Assembly (NCBI RefSeq): GCF_030547545.1
Contig: NZ_JAUOQE010000001.1
Span: forward strand, 62,001-126,000
Source: Amphritea sp. 1_MG-2023
Lineage (GTDB): Bacteria; Pseudomonadota; Gammaproteobacteria; Pseudomonadales; Balneatricaceae
DNA: 64,000 nucleotides
Direction: 5' to 3'
The notes beneath the pieces are model-generated. The model ran no database searches. It was given only the letters and a program-made list of their open reading frames with translations, and was not told the DNA's origin. A program made the position numbers and the translations under genes. Numbering within the stretch: position 1 is the stretch's first letter; each line of letters opens with the position of its first letter. Positions 42,626-51,442 of this stretch are shown in pieces.

Positions 42626-45499
42626 TCAGGTAGCAACAATGACTCGAATGGCATCCAATTTCAGCGATGCCGTTTGCAGGTGTTGTTCCAATGCGGCTCG
42701 GTTTTGCGCCAAATAATCGATCTCTTCCTGACGAATATTCGGGTTCACTGTGGCTAAAGCCGTCAAACGTTGCTGTTCTGCACCCAACAAGGTCTCAACA
42801 TTGTGCTTGGCCTGATCCAACATCGCCGGTAATTGAGTTTCAGCAATCCCTTCAACCCGCTTAACCATCTTATCGATATCAGGGCGAGTATGCTTAACGA
42901 TTTCAACCGCCTGACGCCGTCCCACTCTTTCCGCTAAATTATTGATATGCGCTTCGGTGAGAATCTCGCTGAGATCGGTACCATTGGTATCGACGACGAT
43001 CCGGCTCAGGGTTTGCGGCAGATAACGTTGTATTTGCAGCGATTTAGGGGCCGCACAATGGAGAATGTAGATCGCTTCCAGCAACAGTGTTCCCGGCTTC
43101 AACGGCGGCAACTTGATAGAGCAAACCGCGGTATTACCAAAATCACCATTAACCACGATATCCATCGTACCCTGCACCAGTGGGTGTTCCCAGGTCATAA
43201 ACTGAATATCTTCCCGTCCCAGCGCTAAGCTACGGCTATAGGTCGCCGTCATACCGTCATTAGGTAAGCCCGGCAGGCTTTCATAGTGCATATGTTCGCC
43301 AGGGCTAAGGATAATACTCTGACTGCTATGCGCCTGTTGTTCGACCCCAAATTGATCAAACATGCGCTCCATATAACGGCTCAGCTCGATACTGTTGCCC
43401 GTCACTTCCATACTTTCAGCAATCGCTTGGGCTTTTTCCGGCTTGCAGGAGTTGAGCTCTAGTAACTGATCGCGACCCTGCTGAAGTTGTTCCAACAGAC
43501 GATCGGCTTCAATACGTGTACTACCAATTAACGCCTCGATATTCGCTTCATCATACTCATCAAACAACGCTGGAATCAGCTGTTCAAGGAACTGATCAAA
43601 CAATACCTGTCCTACCGGACAAGCCCGCTCAAAACAGTTTAAGCCGCGATGAAACCAATCTAACAAGGTCGATTGTGCGCTGAACTCATAGTGCGGCACA
43701 TGAATCTGTACATCATTACGCTGACCAATACGATCAAGACGACCAATGCGCTGTTCCAGCAGATCAGGGTTGAGCGGTAGATCAAATAGAATCAGGTGAC
43801 TGGCAAACTGAAAGTTACGCCCTTCACTGCCAATTTCAGAGCAGATTAATACCTGAGCGCTATCCTCTTCATCGGCAAAATAAGCCGCCGCACGGTCACG
43901 GTTAACCAAGCTCATACCTTCATGAAAAACCGATGATCGAACACCTTCATAAAGACGCAGATGCGCTTCCAAGGATTTCGCGGTATTGGCATACGCACAG
44001 ATCACTAGGGCTTTTTCGTCACGATTGTCTTTTAGCCAATCGACTAACCACTGCACCCGTGGGTCCGCTTCTAGCCAACGGTCCGCCAAAATCAATTCGG
44101 GATGCAGGCGCTCTTCCAAACCGGCTTGCGCCATCAACTGCCGTTCGCTTTCCAGATAGAAGTCGGGCTCGGATAATGGATAGCTGTGCAAAATACGCTT
44201 AGGAAAGCCACTCACGCCATCACGGGTATTACGGAACAACACGCGGCCAGTGCCATGCTGATCGAGCAGGCTAGCGACGGCATCTTGAATCGCTTGTTCG
44301 AGAGAGTCGTTATGCAGTTCATCCTGCAGCTTCTGCGCCATCTCATCACCCAGATAGTGGCGCAACTGAGCAAACACCTCTGGCGCATCCTGTAATTGTT
44401 CCCGCGCACCTTCAGCCAATAACTGAGCCACCAACTGACTTACCGGCTGATAACTTTCTTCCTCAGAACGGAACTGTTCGAGACTGTAATAACGATCCGG
44501 ATCGAGCAGGCGCAGGCGAGCGAAGTGACTATCCACGCCTAACTGCTCCGGCGTTGCCGTTAACAGCAATAAGCCTTTGACTTCACGCGCCAAGGCTTCG
44601 ATACAGATATATTCGGGACTGGATTCCTCTTCTGACCAGACCAAATGATGGGCTTCATCGACCACCAGCATATCCCAGCCAGCATCCAGTGCCTGTACTA
44701 ACCGATCTGGATTCGATTTGAGGAAAGACAAGTTACAGAGCACCAGTTGAGCCGTTTCGAACGGGTTAACGCCCTCATCAGAAAGCTCCAGTGCTTCGCA
44801 GCGTAACTCATCCAAAATAGTAAACCGCAAATTGAAACGGCGTAACATCTCGATCAGCCATTGATGCACCAGACTATCGGGCACCACAATCAGCGCCCGA
44901 GACGCTTTACCGCTAATCAACTGCTGATGCAGAATCAGCCCAGCCTCGATGGTTTTACCCAAGCCTACTTCATCGGCGAGCAATACCCGAGGCGCAAACC
45001 GCTGTGCTACCTGCTGAGCGATATACAACTGATGCGGCAAAAGCTGTACGCGAGGCCCCAACAAACCATAGCTTTCAGATTGCAGATGATTAAACTGATT
45101 TTTTAGGGTTTCAACTCGCAATTTAAATTGCGTGATTTTATCAACTTGTCCGGCGAACAGACGATCGTGAGGCTTACTAAAATGCACGGCACTGTCGAGA
45201 TCTCGCTCTTCCAATACCAACACGTCACCCTGTGCATCTTCGACCTGATAGACCATATAGCCATTCAGTGCTTGCTGCGCTGTAATGGTCACATTAACGC
45301 CAGCGGCATTTCGGACTTGTTCACCTACCGGATAGATCACACGACTCAGCGGTGCATTATCAACCGCATAGGTGCGTTCTTCTGCAACGGCAGGAAACAA
45401 CATTTCAACACGACGATTCGATACGCTGGTTACTAACCCCAGCCCCAGATTTGATTCGGTATTACTGATCCAGCGTTGGCCGGGAATAAATTCAGACAA
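42626..45499 (-). CDS. rapA: RNA polymerase-associated protein RapA
   Basis: A 957-residue Swi2/Snf2-type ATPase that recycles RNA polymerase during transcription. Two N-terminal Tudor-like domains begin 'FIPGQRWISNTESNLGLGLV'. The helicase core has Walker A 'LADEVGLGKT' (about residue 175), 'DEAH' (near residue 280) and C-lobe motifs 'SEGRNFQFASHLILFDLPLNPDLLEQRIGRLDRIGQ'. A long C-terminal region completes the family length (E. coli 968). It is flanked by a DEAD-box helicase downstream and srmB upstream (divergent), giving an unusual cluster of RNA/RNA polymerase motor proteins. Confidence 0.97.
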   Translation of the reverse strand: MSEFIPGQRWISNTESNLGLGLVTSVSNRRVEMLFPAVAEERTYAVDNAPLSRVIYPVGEQVRNAAGVNVTITAQQALNGYMVYQVEDAQGDVLVLEERDLDSAVHFSKPHDRLFAGQVDKITQFKLRVETLKNQFNHLQSESYGLLGPRVQLLPHQLYIAQQVAQRFAPRVLLADEVGLGKTIEAGLILHQQLISGKASRALIVVPDSLVHQWLIEMLRRFNLRFTILDELRCEALELSDEGVNPFETAQLVLCNLSFLKSNPDRLVQALDAGWDMLVVDEAHHLVWSEEESSPEYICIEALAREVKGLLLLTATPEQLGVDSHFARLRLLDPDRYYSLEQFRSEEESYQPVSQLVAQLLAEGAREQLQDAPEVFAQLRHYLGDEMAQKLQDELHNDSLEQAIQDAVASLLDQHGTGRVLFRNTRDGVSGFPKRILHSYPLSEPDFYLESERQLMAQAGLEERLHPELILADRWLEADPRVQWLVDWLKDNRDEKALVICAYANTAKSLEAHLRLYEGVRSSVFHEGMSLVNRDRAAAYFADEEDSAQVLICSEIGSEGRNFQFASHLILFDLPLNPDLLEQRIGRLDRIGQRNDVQIHVPHYEFSAQSTLLDWFHRGLNCFERACPVGQVLFDQFLEQLIPALFDEYDEANIEALIGSTRIEADRLLEQLQQGRDQLLELNSCKPEKAQAIAESMEVTGNSIELSRYMERMFDQFGVEQQAHSSQSIILSPGEHMHYESLPGLPNDGMTATYSRSLALGREDIQFMTWEHPLVQGTMDIVVNGDFGNTAVCSIKLPPLKPGTLLLEAIYILHCAAPKSLQIQRYLPQTLSRIVVDTNGTDLSEILTEAHINNLAERVGRRQAVEIVKHTRPDIDKMVKRVEGIAETQLPAMLDQAKHNVETLLGAEQQRLTALATVNPNIRQEEIDYLAQNRAALEQHLQTASLKLDAIRVIVAT

Positions 45500-45778
45500 A
45501 AGACAGCTCTCAAACAGAAAACGATAGAAACGACACCCGTGAAACTACTATAGTCGAAATAGAAGCACCTATTTCAAAACAATAGCCAATTATAATCGGT
45601 CAGCGCGGAATGATAGGCGTTGTCGCGGTCTACCTCAAGACACAATCTCAATCACTGGCAAATATCGGAAAATATTCTTCAATTAGTCGCCATAAAGGCT
45701 CGATTCAGCGCCCAGCAAAATATCCGCATTGGCAAAAATAAGGTATGCTTGCGCCTTTAAATCTGTGAGTACTCTTCG

Positions 45779-47077
45779 ATGTTCTTTATCGACCTAAACC
45801 TGGATCTTGATATTCTGGGCCCATTGGCTGACAACAACTTCCTCAGCCCCCGTCCGATTCAGCAACAGGCAATCCCTGTGGCGCTGGAAGGTTTTGATCT
45901 GCTGGCATCAGCGCCCACGGGCACAGGCAAGACGCTCGCCTTTGTTTTGCCTGCGCTACAGAAAGTATTCGATAGCGATGCAGACCGTAGCAGTGCGCCA
46001 CAGATATTAATACTGGCACCGACGCGAGAGCTCGCCAAACAGATCTATCAGGTGATTGAGCAACAAACTCAGCATAACCGTATCAAAAGCTGCCTGATTG
46101 TCGGCGGTGTGCCGTTTGGGATGCAAAAAGCGATGCTCGCCGAACCGATTGATATTATGATTGCTACTCCCGGACGGCTGCTAGAGCTTAACGCTCAAGA
46201 GTGGTTAGATCTGTCGTTAGTCGATATGCTGGTCATCGATGAAGCCGACCGCATGTTGGACCTAGGTTTCATCCACGATATCAAACAGATTGCCGACGTA
46301 CTGCCCTTGAAGCGTCAAACATTGATGTTTTCGGCCACCCTTGAGGGTGAAAAAATTCAACAGTTCGCCGCTGATCTACTCAATGAAGACTCACAGATTG
46401 TCGCCGTCGAACAACCTCGACATATCCCCGTCAACATTGAGCAAAGTGTCTATCGCGCAGACAATGAACAACATAAAGAATATTTGCTTAAAGCACTGAT
46501 TCATCAACCCGAACTGAAGCAAGGCATTATCTTCGTTAATAGCCGTAAACAGGTTGAGCAGTGGCTGACGATTATTCGCAATGCAGGCATGCTCTGCTAT
46601 GGCCTTCACGGTGATATGCGTCAAAGTGAGCGTACTCAGCGAATCAAAGAGATGCGCCGCGGTCGAATTAAACTGATCATCGCGACCGATGTGGTGGGTC
46701 GAGGGCTCGATCTGCCCGATCTAACCCATGTCATCAATCTATATCTACCACAGAAAGCCGATAGCTACGTTCATCGCGCCGGTCGTTCCGGGCGTGACGG
46801 CGCTAAAGGCACCGTTTGGTCAATTGTCGAGCCATTAGACTGGGATTCTCTCGGTAAGATTGAACGCTTTTTGGGGGATAAACTGCCGAGAGCGACATTC
46901 CCTGGCCTAACACCGAAAAAACCCGAGCCGGGAAAAGGCGGTGGTAAAGCCAAACCCAAAAAACCCAAAGTAAAGAACAAAAAAGCGCTCGCCAAAGCGG
47001 CAGCTAAAAAAGCCTCTTCACAGAAAAAATCGCCGAAGAAGCGGGTTGGCCGCGGCCCCAAAAAGCCCAAAGCATAA
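45779..47077 (+). CDS. srmB: DEAD-box RNA helicase SrmB
   Basis: A 432-residue DEAD-box helicase closely resembling SrmB, which acts in large-subunit ribosome assembly. Motifs: 'SAPTGTGKT', 'PTRELAKQ', 'TPGRLLEL', 'DEADRMLDLGF', 'SATLEGE', 'VGRGLDLPD' and 'HRAGRSGRDG'. The tail after residue 375 is very rich in Lys, Pro and Ala ('KPKKPKVKNKKALAKAAAKK'), as in SrmB. Motif VI reads HRAGRSGRDG rather than HRIGRTGRAG, a conservative difference. It is divergent from rapA, with 279 bases between them. Confidence 0.88.
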   Translation: MFFIDLNLDLDILGPLADNNFLSPRPIQQQAIPVALEGFDLLASAPTGTGKTLAFVLPALQKVFDSDADRSSAPQILILAPTRELAKQIYQVIEQQTQHNRIKSCLIVGGVPFGMQKAMLAEPIDIMIATPGRLLELNAQEWLDLSLVDMLVIDEADRMLDLGFIHDIKQIADVLPLKRQTLMFSATLEGEKIQQFAADLLNEDSQIVAVEQPRHIPVNIEQSVYRADNEQHKEYLLKALIHQPELKQGIIFVNSRKQVEQWLTIIRNAGMLCYGLHGDMRQSERTQRIKEMRRGRIKLIIATDVVGRGLDLPDLTHVINLYLPQKADSYVHRAGRSGRDGAKGTVWSIVEPLDWDSLGKIERFLGDKLPRATFPGLTPKKPEPGKGGGKAKPKKPKVKNKKALAKAAAKKASSQKKSPKKRVGRGPKKPKA

Positions 47078-47110
47078 GCGCTAGGCTTCCATCAGCCGAT
47101 GGTTTATCGA

Positions 47111-47135
47111 TAAAGCCACCTTGCCGGTGGCTTTA
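47111..47135. terminator. Terminator after srmB
   Basis: TAAAGCCACC (47111-47120) and GGTGGCTTTA (47126-47135) form a perfect 10-bp stem with a 5-base loop. It lies between convergent srmB and the MFS gene and can serve both; the U-tract is short. Confidence 0.7.
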
Positions 47136-47220
47136 GGTTATCAAACGATGTTATACCGCTAACAGCACGCGTGACTCAACGCTGATGCTGTATCAATAGC
47201 GCGTGCTAGCGTCTTCTCAT

Positions 47221-48849
47221 TCAGGCCGATTGAGATGCAACCTGAACATCCTCTGCATCGCACTCTCGGATAATATCCGCCATCATCGTCTCAATCTCAT
47301 CGCGCTCACTGGCATCGGCCCCCTCAATTAAAGCCTCCTGAAGCATGGCATTGATCCGCTCTTTTCGCAGGATAAACAAGTCGCGCAGGGAGTGTGCAAT
47401 CACCAAACGATCATCGGGAAACAGCTGTACCAAAATAGAGATCAGCTCACCGGAGCGTTTCGGTAATGCTAAGACCATATGAATCGCGACATCCTGAGGC
47501 TTCAGTGAAGAACCTTCCAACGCGGTACTGATGAGAATGCCTGGGTCTTTGGGCTGCTGTCCTAAGGCGACCAACAGCAGTTTCAATTCAGGATCGCCAA
47601 GCTCCGCCAAGTTATAACTCAGTTGAGGCTCAAGCACCGAAGAGCCAACCGAGGTCTGCATACTGATCTGATATTTAGAGTGACTCTCGAGTGTCTCTGT
47701 GCGCACATAAAGTTTACGCACAATCAGAAATACACCCACCAAGAGGTGCACCGCCACCAAGTAATAATATAACCAAATGAAATCGAATTGCGTCATCAAC
47801 AGTCCCGCCACAATAGGCCCCAAGACGCCGCCACAGCCGAGTAAAATCTGCATCATACTGGTTGCGGACATCGCTTCTTTGAGATCAATGTGATCAAACA
47901 CTTGCGTCACGGCCAACGGGAACAGCGCGACACCTGAGCCACCGGAAATCAAAAACAACACCACCAGCAGCTCTATCGGCATGGCGATAAAGTTTTCGGC
48001 AACAATCAGTAAATTACTGATCACCCCCAACAGCATCAGTCCTGCAGCAACCGAACGTTTATCATAGCGGTCGGCCAACCAGCCCACCGGATACTGAGTC
48101 AACAACCCGCCTAGTTGATAAGACCCCAATACCAATGATAACCAAATACCCGTGATACCATGATCATAGGCATACAGCGAAATCAGTGAAACACTCGCCG
48201 AGCTGATTAAGCCGGCACAAAAACACGACAGCGTACCCGATGGCGAGTAACGCCATAACCGTTTAGGCGACATCGCTCGAGGTCGCTCGGGCAGCTCCGG
48301 TAGGGGTAAACGACTCATCGACATAATAATCAAAGAGATACAGAGAAACACACCGATCAGCCCAAACAGTCGTGGGTCGTGCTCACTCGACAAACTAAAC
48401 AGAAACGGCGCCGAGCCAAACCCTGTGGCAAAACAGATCTGATAGGTGCCAAACACTTTGCCTCGGTTACGCTTATCACTCAAAACATTGAGCCAGCTTT
48501 CGAGGGTAATAAAACTAGTGACAAAGCAGAAGCCAGCCACCATTCTTAAGCCACCGGTAATCCAGATATTGATAAAATAACTATGACACACTGACACAAT
48601 CGACAGCATCGCGGCCATCGACGCAAATGCTCGAATATGCCCGACGCGAAGCACCGCCCGAGAACCTAACAGCCCCGCCATGATGGAGCCAACCGCGAAC
48701 ATACTCATCGCCATACCAATATCGGCAGACTCAAAGCCGCCCTCTTTAAGCCGAATAGGCAACATGACAAAAAACAAATTGTGACTCACGGCTACCGCAA
48801 AAATAGCAAAGAGAATCGGCTGAATACGAAGCAAGATATTCGTTTGCAT
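47221..48849 (-). CDS. MFS transporter with cytoplasmic C-terminal extension
   Basis: A 542-residue inner-membrane transporter with about twelve helices over residues 8-385. The loop 'GWLADRYDKRS' is the MFS motif. The extra ~150 cytoplasmic residues ('ETLESHSKYQISMQTS...') are helical at the end and acidic. It resembles the YcaD/sugar-type MFS subgroup, but no substrate can be given. The start is ATG at 48849. It stands alone and converges with srmB. A membrane transporter with such a tail is not rare; the tail's role is unknown. Confidence 0.87.
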   Translation of the reverse strand: MQTNILLRIQPILFAIFAVAVSHNLFFVMLPIRLKEGGFESADIGMAMSMFAVGSIMAGLLGSRAVLRVGHIRAFASMAAMLSIVSVCHSYFINIWITGGLRMVAGFCFVTSFITLESWLNVLSDKRNRGKVFGTYQICFATGFGSAPFLFSLSSEHDPRLFGLIGVFLCISLIIMSMSRLPLPELPERPRAMSPKRLWRYSPSGTLSCFCAGLISSASVSLISLYAYDHGITGIWLSLVLGSYQLGGLLTQYPVGWLADRYDKRSVAAGLMLLGVISNLLIVAENFIAMPIELLVVLFLISGGSGVALFPLAVTQVFDHIDLKEAMSATSMMQILLGCGGVLGPIVAGLLMTQFDFIWLYYYLVAVHLLVGVFLIVRKLYVRTETLESHSKYQISMQTSVGSSVLEPQLSYNLAELGDPELKLLLVALGQQPKDPGILISTALEGSSLKPQDVAIHMVLALPKRSGELISILVQLFPDDRLVIAHSLRDLFILRKERINAMLQEALIEGADASERDEIETMMADIIRECDAEDVQVASQSA

Positions 48850-49039
48850 GTGCTTTTAACCCGATCAAGAAAACTAAAGCAAAACAGCGCCGTGAAGGAC
48901 GACAAACCTACTTTCTGATAGCGCCTCACTCCCTGAGGCTGATGACATATTTCTATCACCTTGCCACAAGGCGTTAGCCCAGAACCTTAAAGACTACCGA
49001 TATAATGAGCTAGTAGCAAAAAACTATTGCAATAAACGA

Positions 49040-49774
49040 CTACCGCTTCATGGCAACCTCTATCGAATCGCCTCCAATCGTACTACTTTCAACGAAGCCA
49101 CTTTTAATCTTGGCAAAACCACTGAACATAAACCACTGCGGAAGGTTTTTAATCAACAGAGCCGCACCGCGAACATCCAATGTACCACTCGCCTCGGCGG
49201 CAGCCACCGACACATCGCCCAGCCATAGAGCCGTCATTGTTCTAAGATCACTCACAAAATCCACATCAGCATCAAATCCTGGATCATCAACACAAAGATC
49301 GATTTCGCCACCGTCAGCCAACATCCACCAATGCCGATAGCTTTTATCGAGATCCTTGAACTCAAAATGCAATACGGTGCGGTTATCCGGTAAAGCTGAT
49401 CCGTTAATCGTGCGTCGCATATCCCACATCAGTAGTTCGACACTTAGATCTTCGTCGCTCATCTGACTACGGACCCAACGTGCCCCCCACTCACCTAACC
49501 CCATGACAATAGGCTCTAGCTCTAGACCCGCCTGAGTTAAATGATACTCCCTGCTTTTACTATCATCAGAGAGTTTCAATTCAACCAATCCCCGAGCCTG
49601 CAAAACACTCAATCGCTGAGACAGCATGGTCGGCGATATCAACGGCAGGCCCCGCTTAAAATCGTTATAACGATGACTACCGCATAAGAGTTCACGTATT
49701 AATAACAGCGTCCAGCGTTCCCCCAATGCTTCGCAAGCCTTGGCTATTGGGCAAAACTGTCCGTAACTTTTCAT
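49040..49774 (-). CDS. HxlR-type regulator with C-terminal SCP2-like domain
   Basis: A 244-residue winged-helix regulator. Residues 1-110 match HxlR: 'GQFCPIAKACEALGERWTLLLIRELL' with Cys8, 'RYNDFKRGLPLISPTMLSQRL', 'SREYHLTQAG'. Many HxlR proteins sense redox or quinones through this early cysteine. The C-terminal domain (about 130-235: 'HFEFKDLDKSYRHWWMLADGGEIDLCVDD', 'LRTMTALWLGDVSVAAAEASGTLDVRG') resembles the SCP2 sterol-carrier fold and could bind a hydrophobic ligand. It is divergent from a GFA-nitrilase pair, with GTAC half-sites between them, which suggests it controls those genes and itself. Confidence 0.88.
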   Translation of the reverse strand: MKSYGQFCPIAKACEALGERWTLLLIRELLCGSHRYNDFKRGLPLISPTMLSQRLSVLQARGLVELKLSDDSKSREYHLTQAGLELEPIVMGLGEWGARWVRSQMSDEDLSVELLMWDMRRTINGSALPDNRTVLHFEFKDLDKSYRHWWMLADGGEIDLCVDDPGFDADVDFVSDLRTMTALWLGDVSVAAAEASGTLDVRGAALLIKNLPQWFMFSGFAKIKSGFVESSTIGGDSIEVAMKR

Positions 49775-49814
49775 ATAAGCGCTCCCGCAATCACTCAGTC
49801 GTTACTACAGATTT

Positions 49815-49840
49815 CGTACTTTAAGGTACGTTTTATGTAC
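49815..49840. promoter_or_regulatory. Candidate HxlR operator with phased GTAC half-sites
   Basis: The 16-bp near-palindrome from CGTAC (49815-49819) to GTACG (49826-49830) is followed by a third GTAC at 49837-49840. The GTAC cores start at 49816, 49826 and 49837, one helical turn apart. They lie in the divergent gap 40-80 bases from both start codons, where a regulator of both genes would bind. Confidence 0.6.
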
Positions 49841-49906
49841 TTAACAAACTATAGCTCCTCTGCTGTACTTCATACACACACACCCTGAAAACACAGGAGA
49901 ATTCAC

Positions 49907-50341
49907 ATGAACACCCAAGAGAAATACACCGGTAGCTGTTTTTGCGGAGCTGTTCAGTTTAGTGTCTCAACCCACCCCGTTTTAATGGCCTACTGCCACT
50001 GTGAGTCTTGCCGTCACTGGTCTGCAAGCCCCGTCAACGCCTTCACCTTATGGCAACCTGACACGTTAAAAATAACCCAAGGGGAAGAACAGATTAGCCG
50101 CTATGCTAAAAGTCCCGGCAGCATTCGCGCATGGTGTCGCTCATGCGGTGGACATCTGTTTATCGAACATCCTCAGATGGGTGTCATTGACCTCCCTGCC
50201 GCCATCATTCCTGACCTGAACTTTACCCCCTCTGTGCATGTGCACTATCAAGAAACCGTGCTGCCAATGATCGACGGTCTACCGAAAATGAAAGACCTCC
50301 CCTCTGATGCTGGAGGTTCTGGAGAGCAAATTCCGGAATAG
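49907..50341 (+). CDS. GFA (glutathione-dependent formaldehyde-activating-like) family protein
   Basis: A 144-residue zinc-binding protein of the GFA/Mss4-like fold. Cysteine motifs: 'CFCGAVQFSV', 'CHCESCRHW' and 'CRSCGGHLF', giving the structural and labile zinc sites. Only some family members activate formaldehyde, so the reaction is not assigned. It is preceded by AGGAGA and an ATG at 49907, and followed 63 bases later by the nitrilase, so they are probably one transcript under the HxlR regulator. Confidence 0.9.
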   Translation: MNTQEKYTGSCFCGAVQFSVSTHPVLMAYCHCESCRHWSASPVNAFTLWQPDTLKITQGEEQISRYAKSPGSIRAWCRSCGGHLFIEHPQMGVIDLPAAIIPDLNFTPSVHVHYQETVLPMIDGLPKMKDLPSDAGGSGEQIPE

Positions 50342-50404
50342 CCGTAACTCGAGTAGCTATTCAAAATGGCGCAACCACGCTTGCGCTAAAGTGGAGTACA
50401 CCTT

Positions 50405-51352
50405 ATGAATATCAATATAGCGATTTCACAAAAACCACCGGTGCTGTTAGACCTAAAAGCATCGATCAAACTGGCCGTAAAAACCATTGAGGAGGTCGCC
50501 AAACAGAACACACAACTCCTCGTTTTTCCCGAAGCATTTCTGCCGGGTTATCCCACCTGGATCTGGCGCCTTAAACCCGGCGGTGATATGCCGTTAGGTA
50601 ATCAGTTGCATACTCAGCTGCGCAATAATGCCGTCAATATTGCCCAGGGAGATCTAGATCCGATCTGCGAAGCGGCTGCTAAGCACCATCTGATTGTGGT
50701 GATCGGTATGCATGAGATCGATGCAACATTCAGCGGCTCAACCCTGTTTAATACCGTGGTTGTGATTGACGATAATGGCGTCATTTTGAATCGGCATCGA
50801 AAAATAATGCCCACCAACCCGGAGCGAATGGTCTGGGGATTTGGTGACGGCAGCGGTCTACGCGTTGTAGATACCCCCATAGGAAGAATCGGCTGTTTAA
50901 TCTGTTGGGAAAATTATATGCCTTTGGCACGTTACGCCCTGTATGCTCAGAATATCGATATCTATATCGCGCCAACCTGGGATAGTGGGGACACTTGGAT
51001 AGCCTCAATGAATCACATCGCCCGTGAAGGCGGTTGCTGGGTTTTAAGTACGGCCACCGCCCTACAGGGCAAAGATATCCCTGATTCGTTTCCTGAGCGC
51101 GACCAATTATTTCAACCAGAAGAGTGGATAAACCCCGGTGATGCGGTGGTAGTCAAACCTTTTGGGGGTGTCGTCGCCGGACCACTTCACAAGGAGAAAG
51201 GCATTTTGTTCGCTAATCTTGATCTAGAAGCGGCGCGGGAATCAAGGAAAGCGCTTGATGTTGCTGGACATTATAATCGTCCAGATATCTTTCACTTAGA
51301 GATCGACCGGCGTGAGATGCCACCCGTAACGTTTACCGATAAAACCAGCTAA
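50405..51352 (+). CDS. Nitrilase family carbon-nitrogen hydrolase
   Basis: A 315-residue member of the nitrilase superfamily with the catalytic triad visible: E43 ('FPEAFLPGYP'), K133 ('NRHRKIMPT') and C167 ('GCLICWENYMPLARYALY'). The spacing and the 'CWENYMPLAR' box point to true nitrilases/cyanide-type enzymes acting on a nitrile group, rather than amidases. Length is slightly short of many nitrilases (330-370) because the C-terminal tail is brief. The substrate is unknown. A good ribosome-binding region is not obvious; the ATG is at 50405. It is followed by a terminator and convergent leuA. Confidence 0.9.
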   Translation: MNINIAISQKPPVLLDLKASIKLAVKTIEEVAKQNTQLLVFPEAFLPGYPTWIWRLKPGGDMPLGNQLHTQLRNNAVNIAQGDLDPICEAAAKHHLIVVIGMHEIDATFSGSTLFNTVVVIDDNGVILNRHRKIMPTNPERMVWGFGDGSGLRVVDTPIGRIGCLICWENYMPLARYALYAQNIDIYIAPTWDSGDTWIASMNHIAREGGCWVLSTATALQGKDIPDSFPERDQLFQPEEWINPGDAVVVKPFGGVVAGPLHKEKGILFANLDLEAARESRKALDVAGHYNRPDIFHLEIDRREMPPVTFTDKTS

Positions 51353-51372
51353 AACGTCCACCGCTCTAGTAG

Positions 51373-51401
51373 AAAAACAGCCTGACACGGATTGTCAGGC
51401 T
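51373..51401 (-). terminator. Rho-independent terminator of leuA
   Basis: AGCCTGACA (51379-51387) and TGTCAGGCT (51393-51401) form a perfect 9-bp stem with a 5-base loop. On the minus strand it is followed by GTTTTTC, so it terminates leuA; it may also slow transcripts from the nitrilase side. Confidence 0.85.
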
Positions 51402-51442
51402 ATTGCTTTGAAGATCTTCGTCCGCTGTCAATGCCTACTAGT

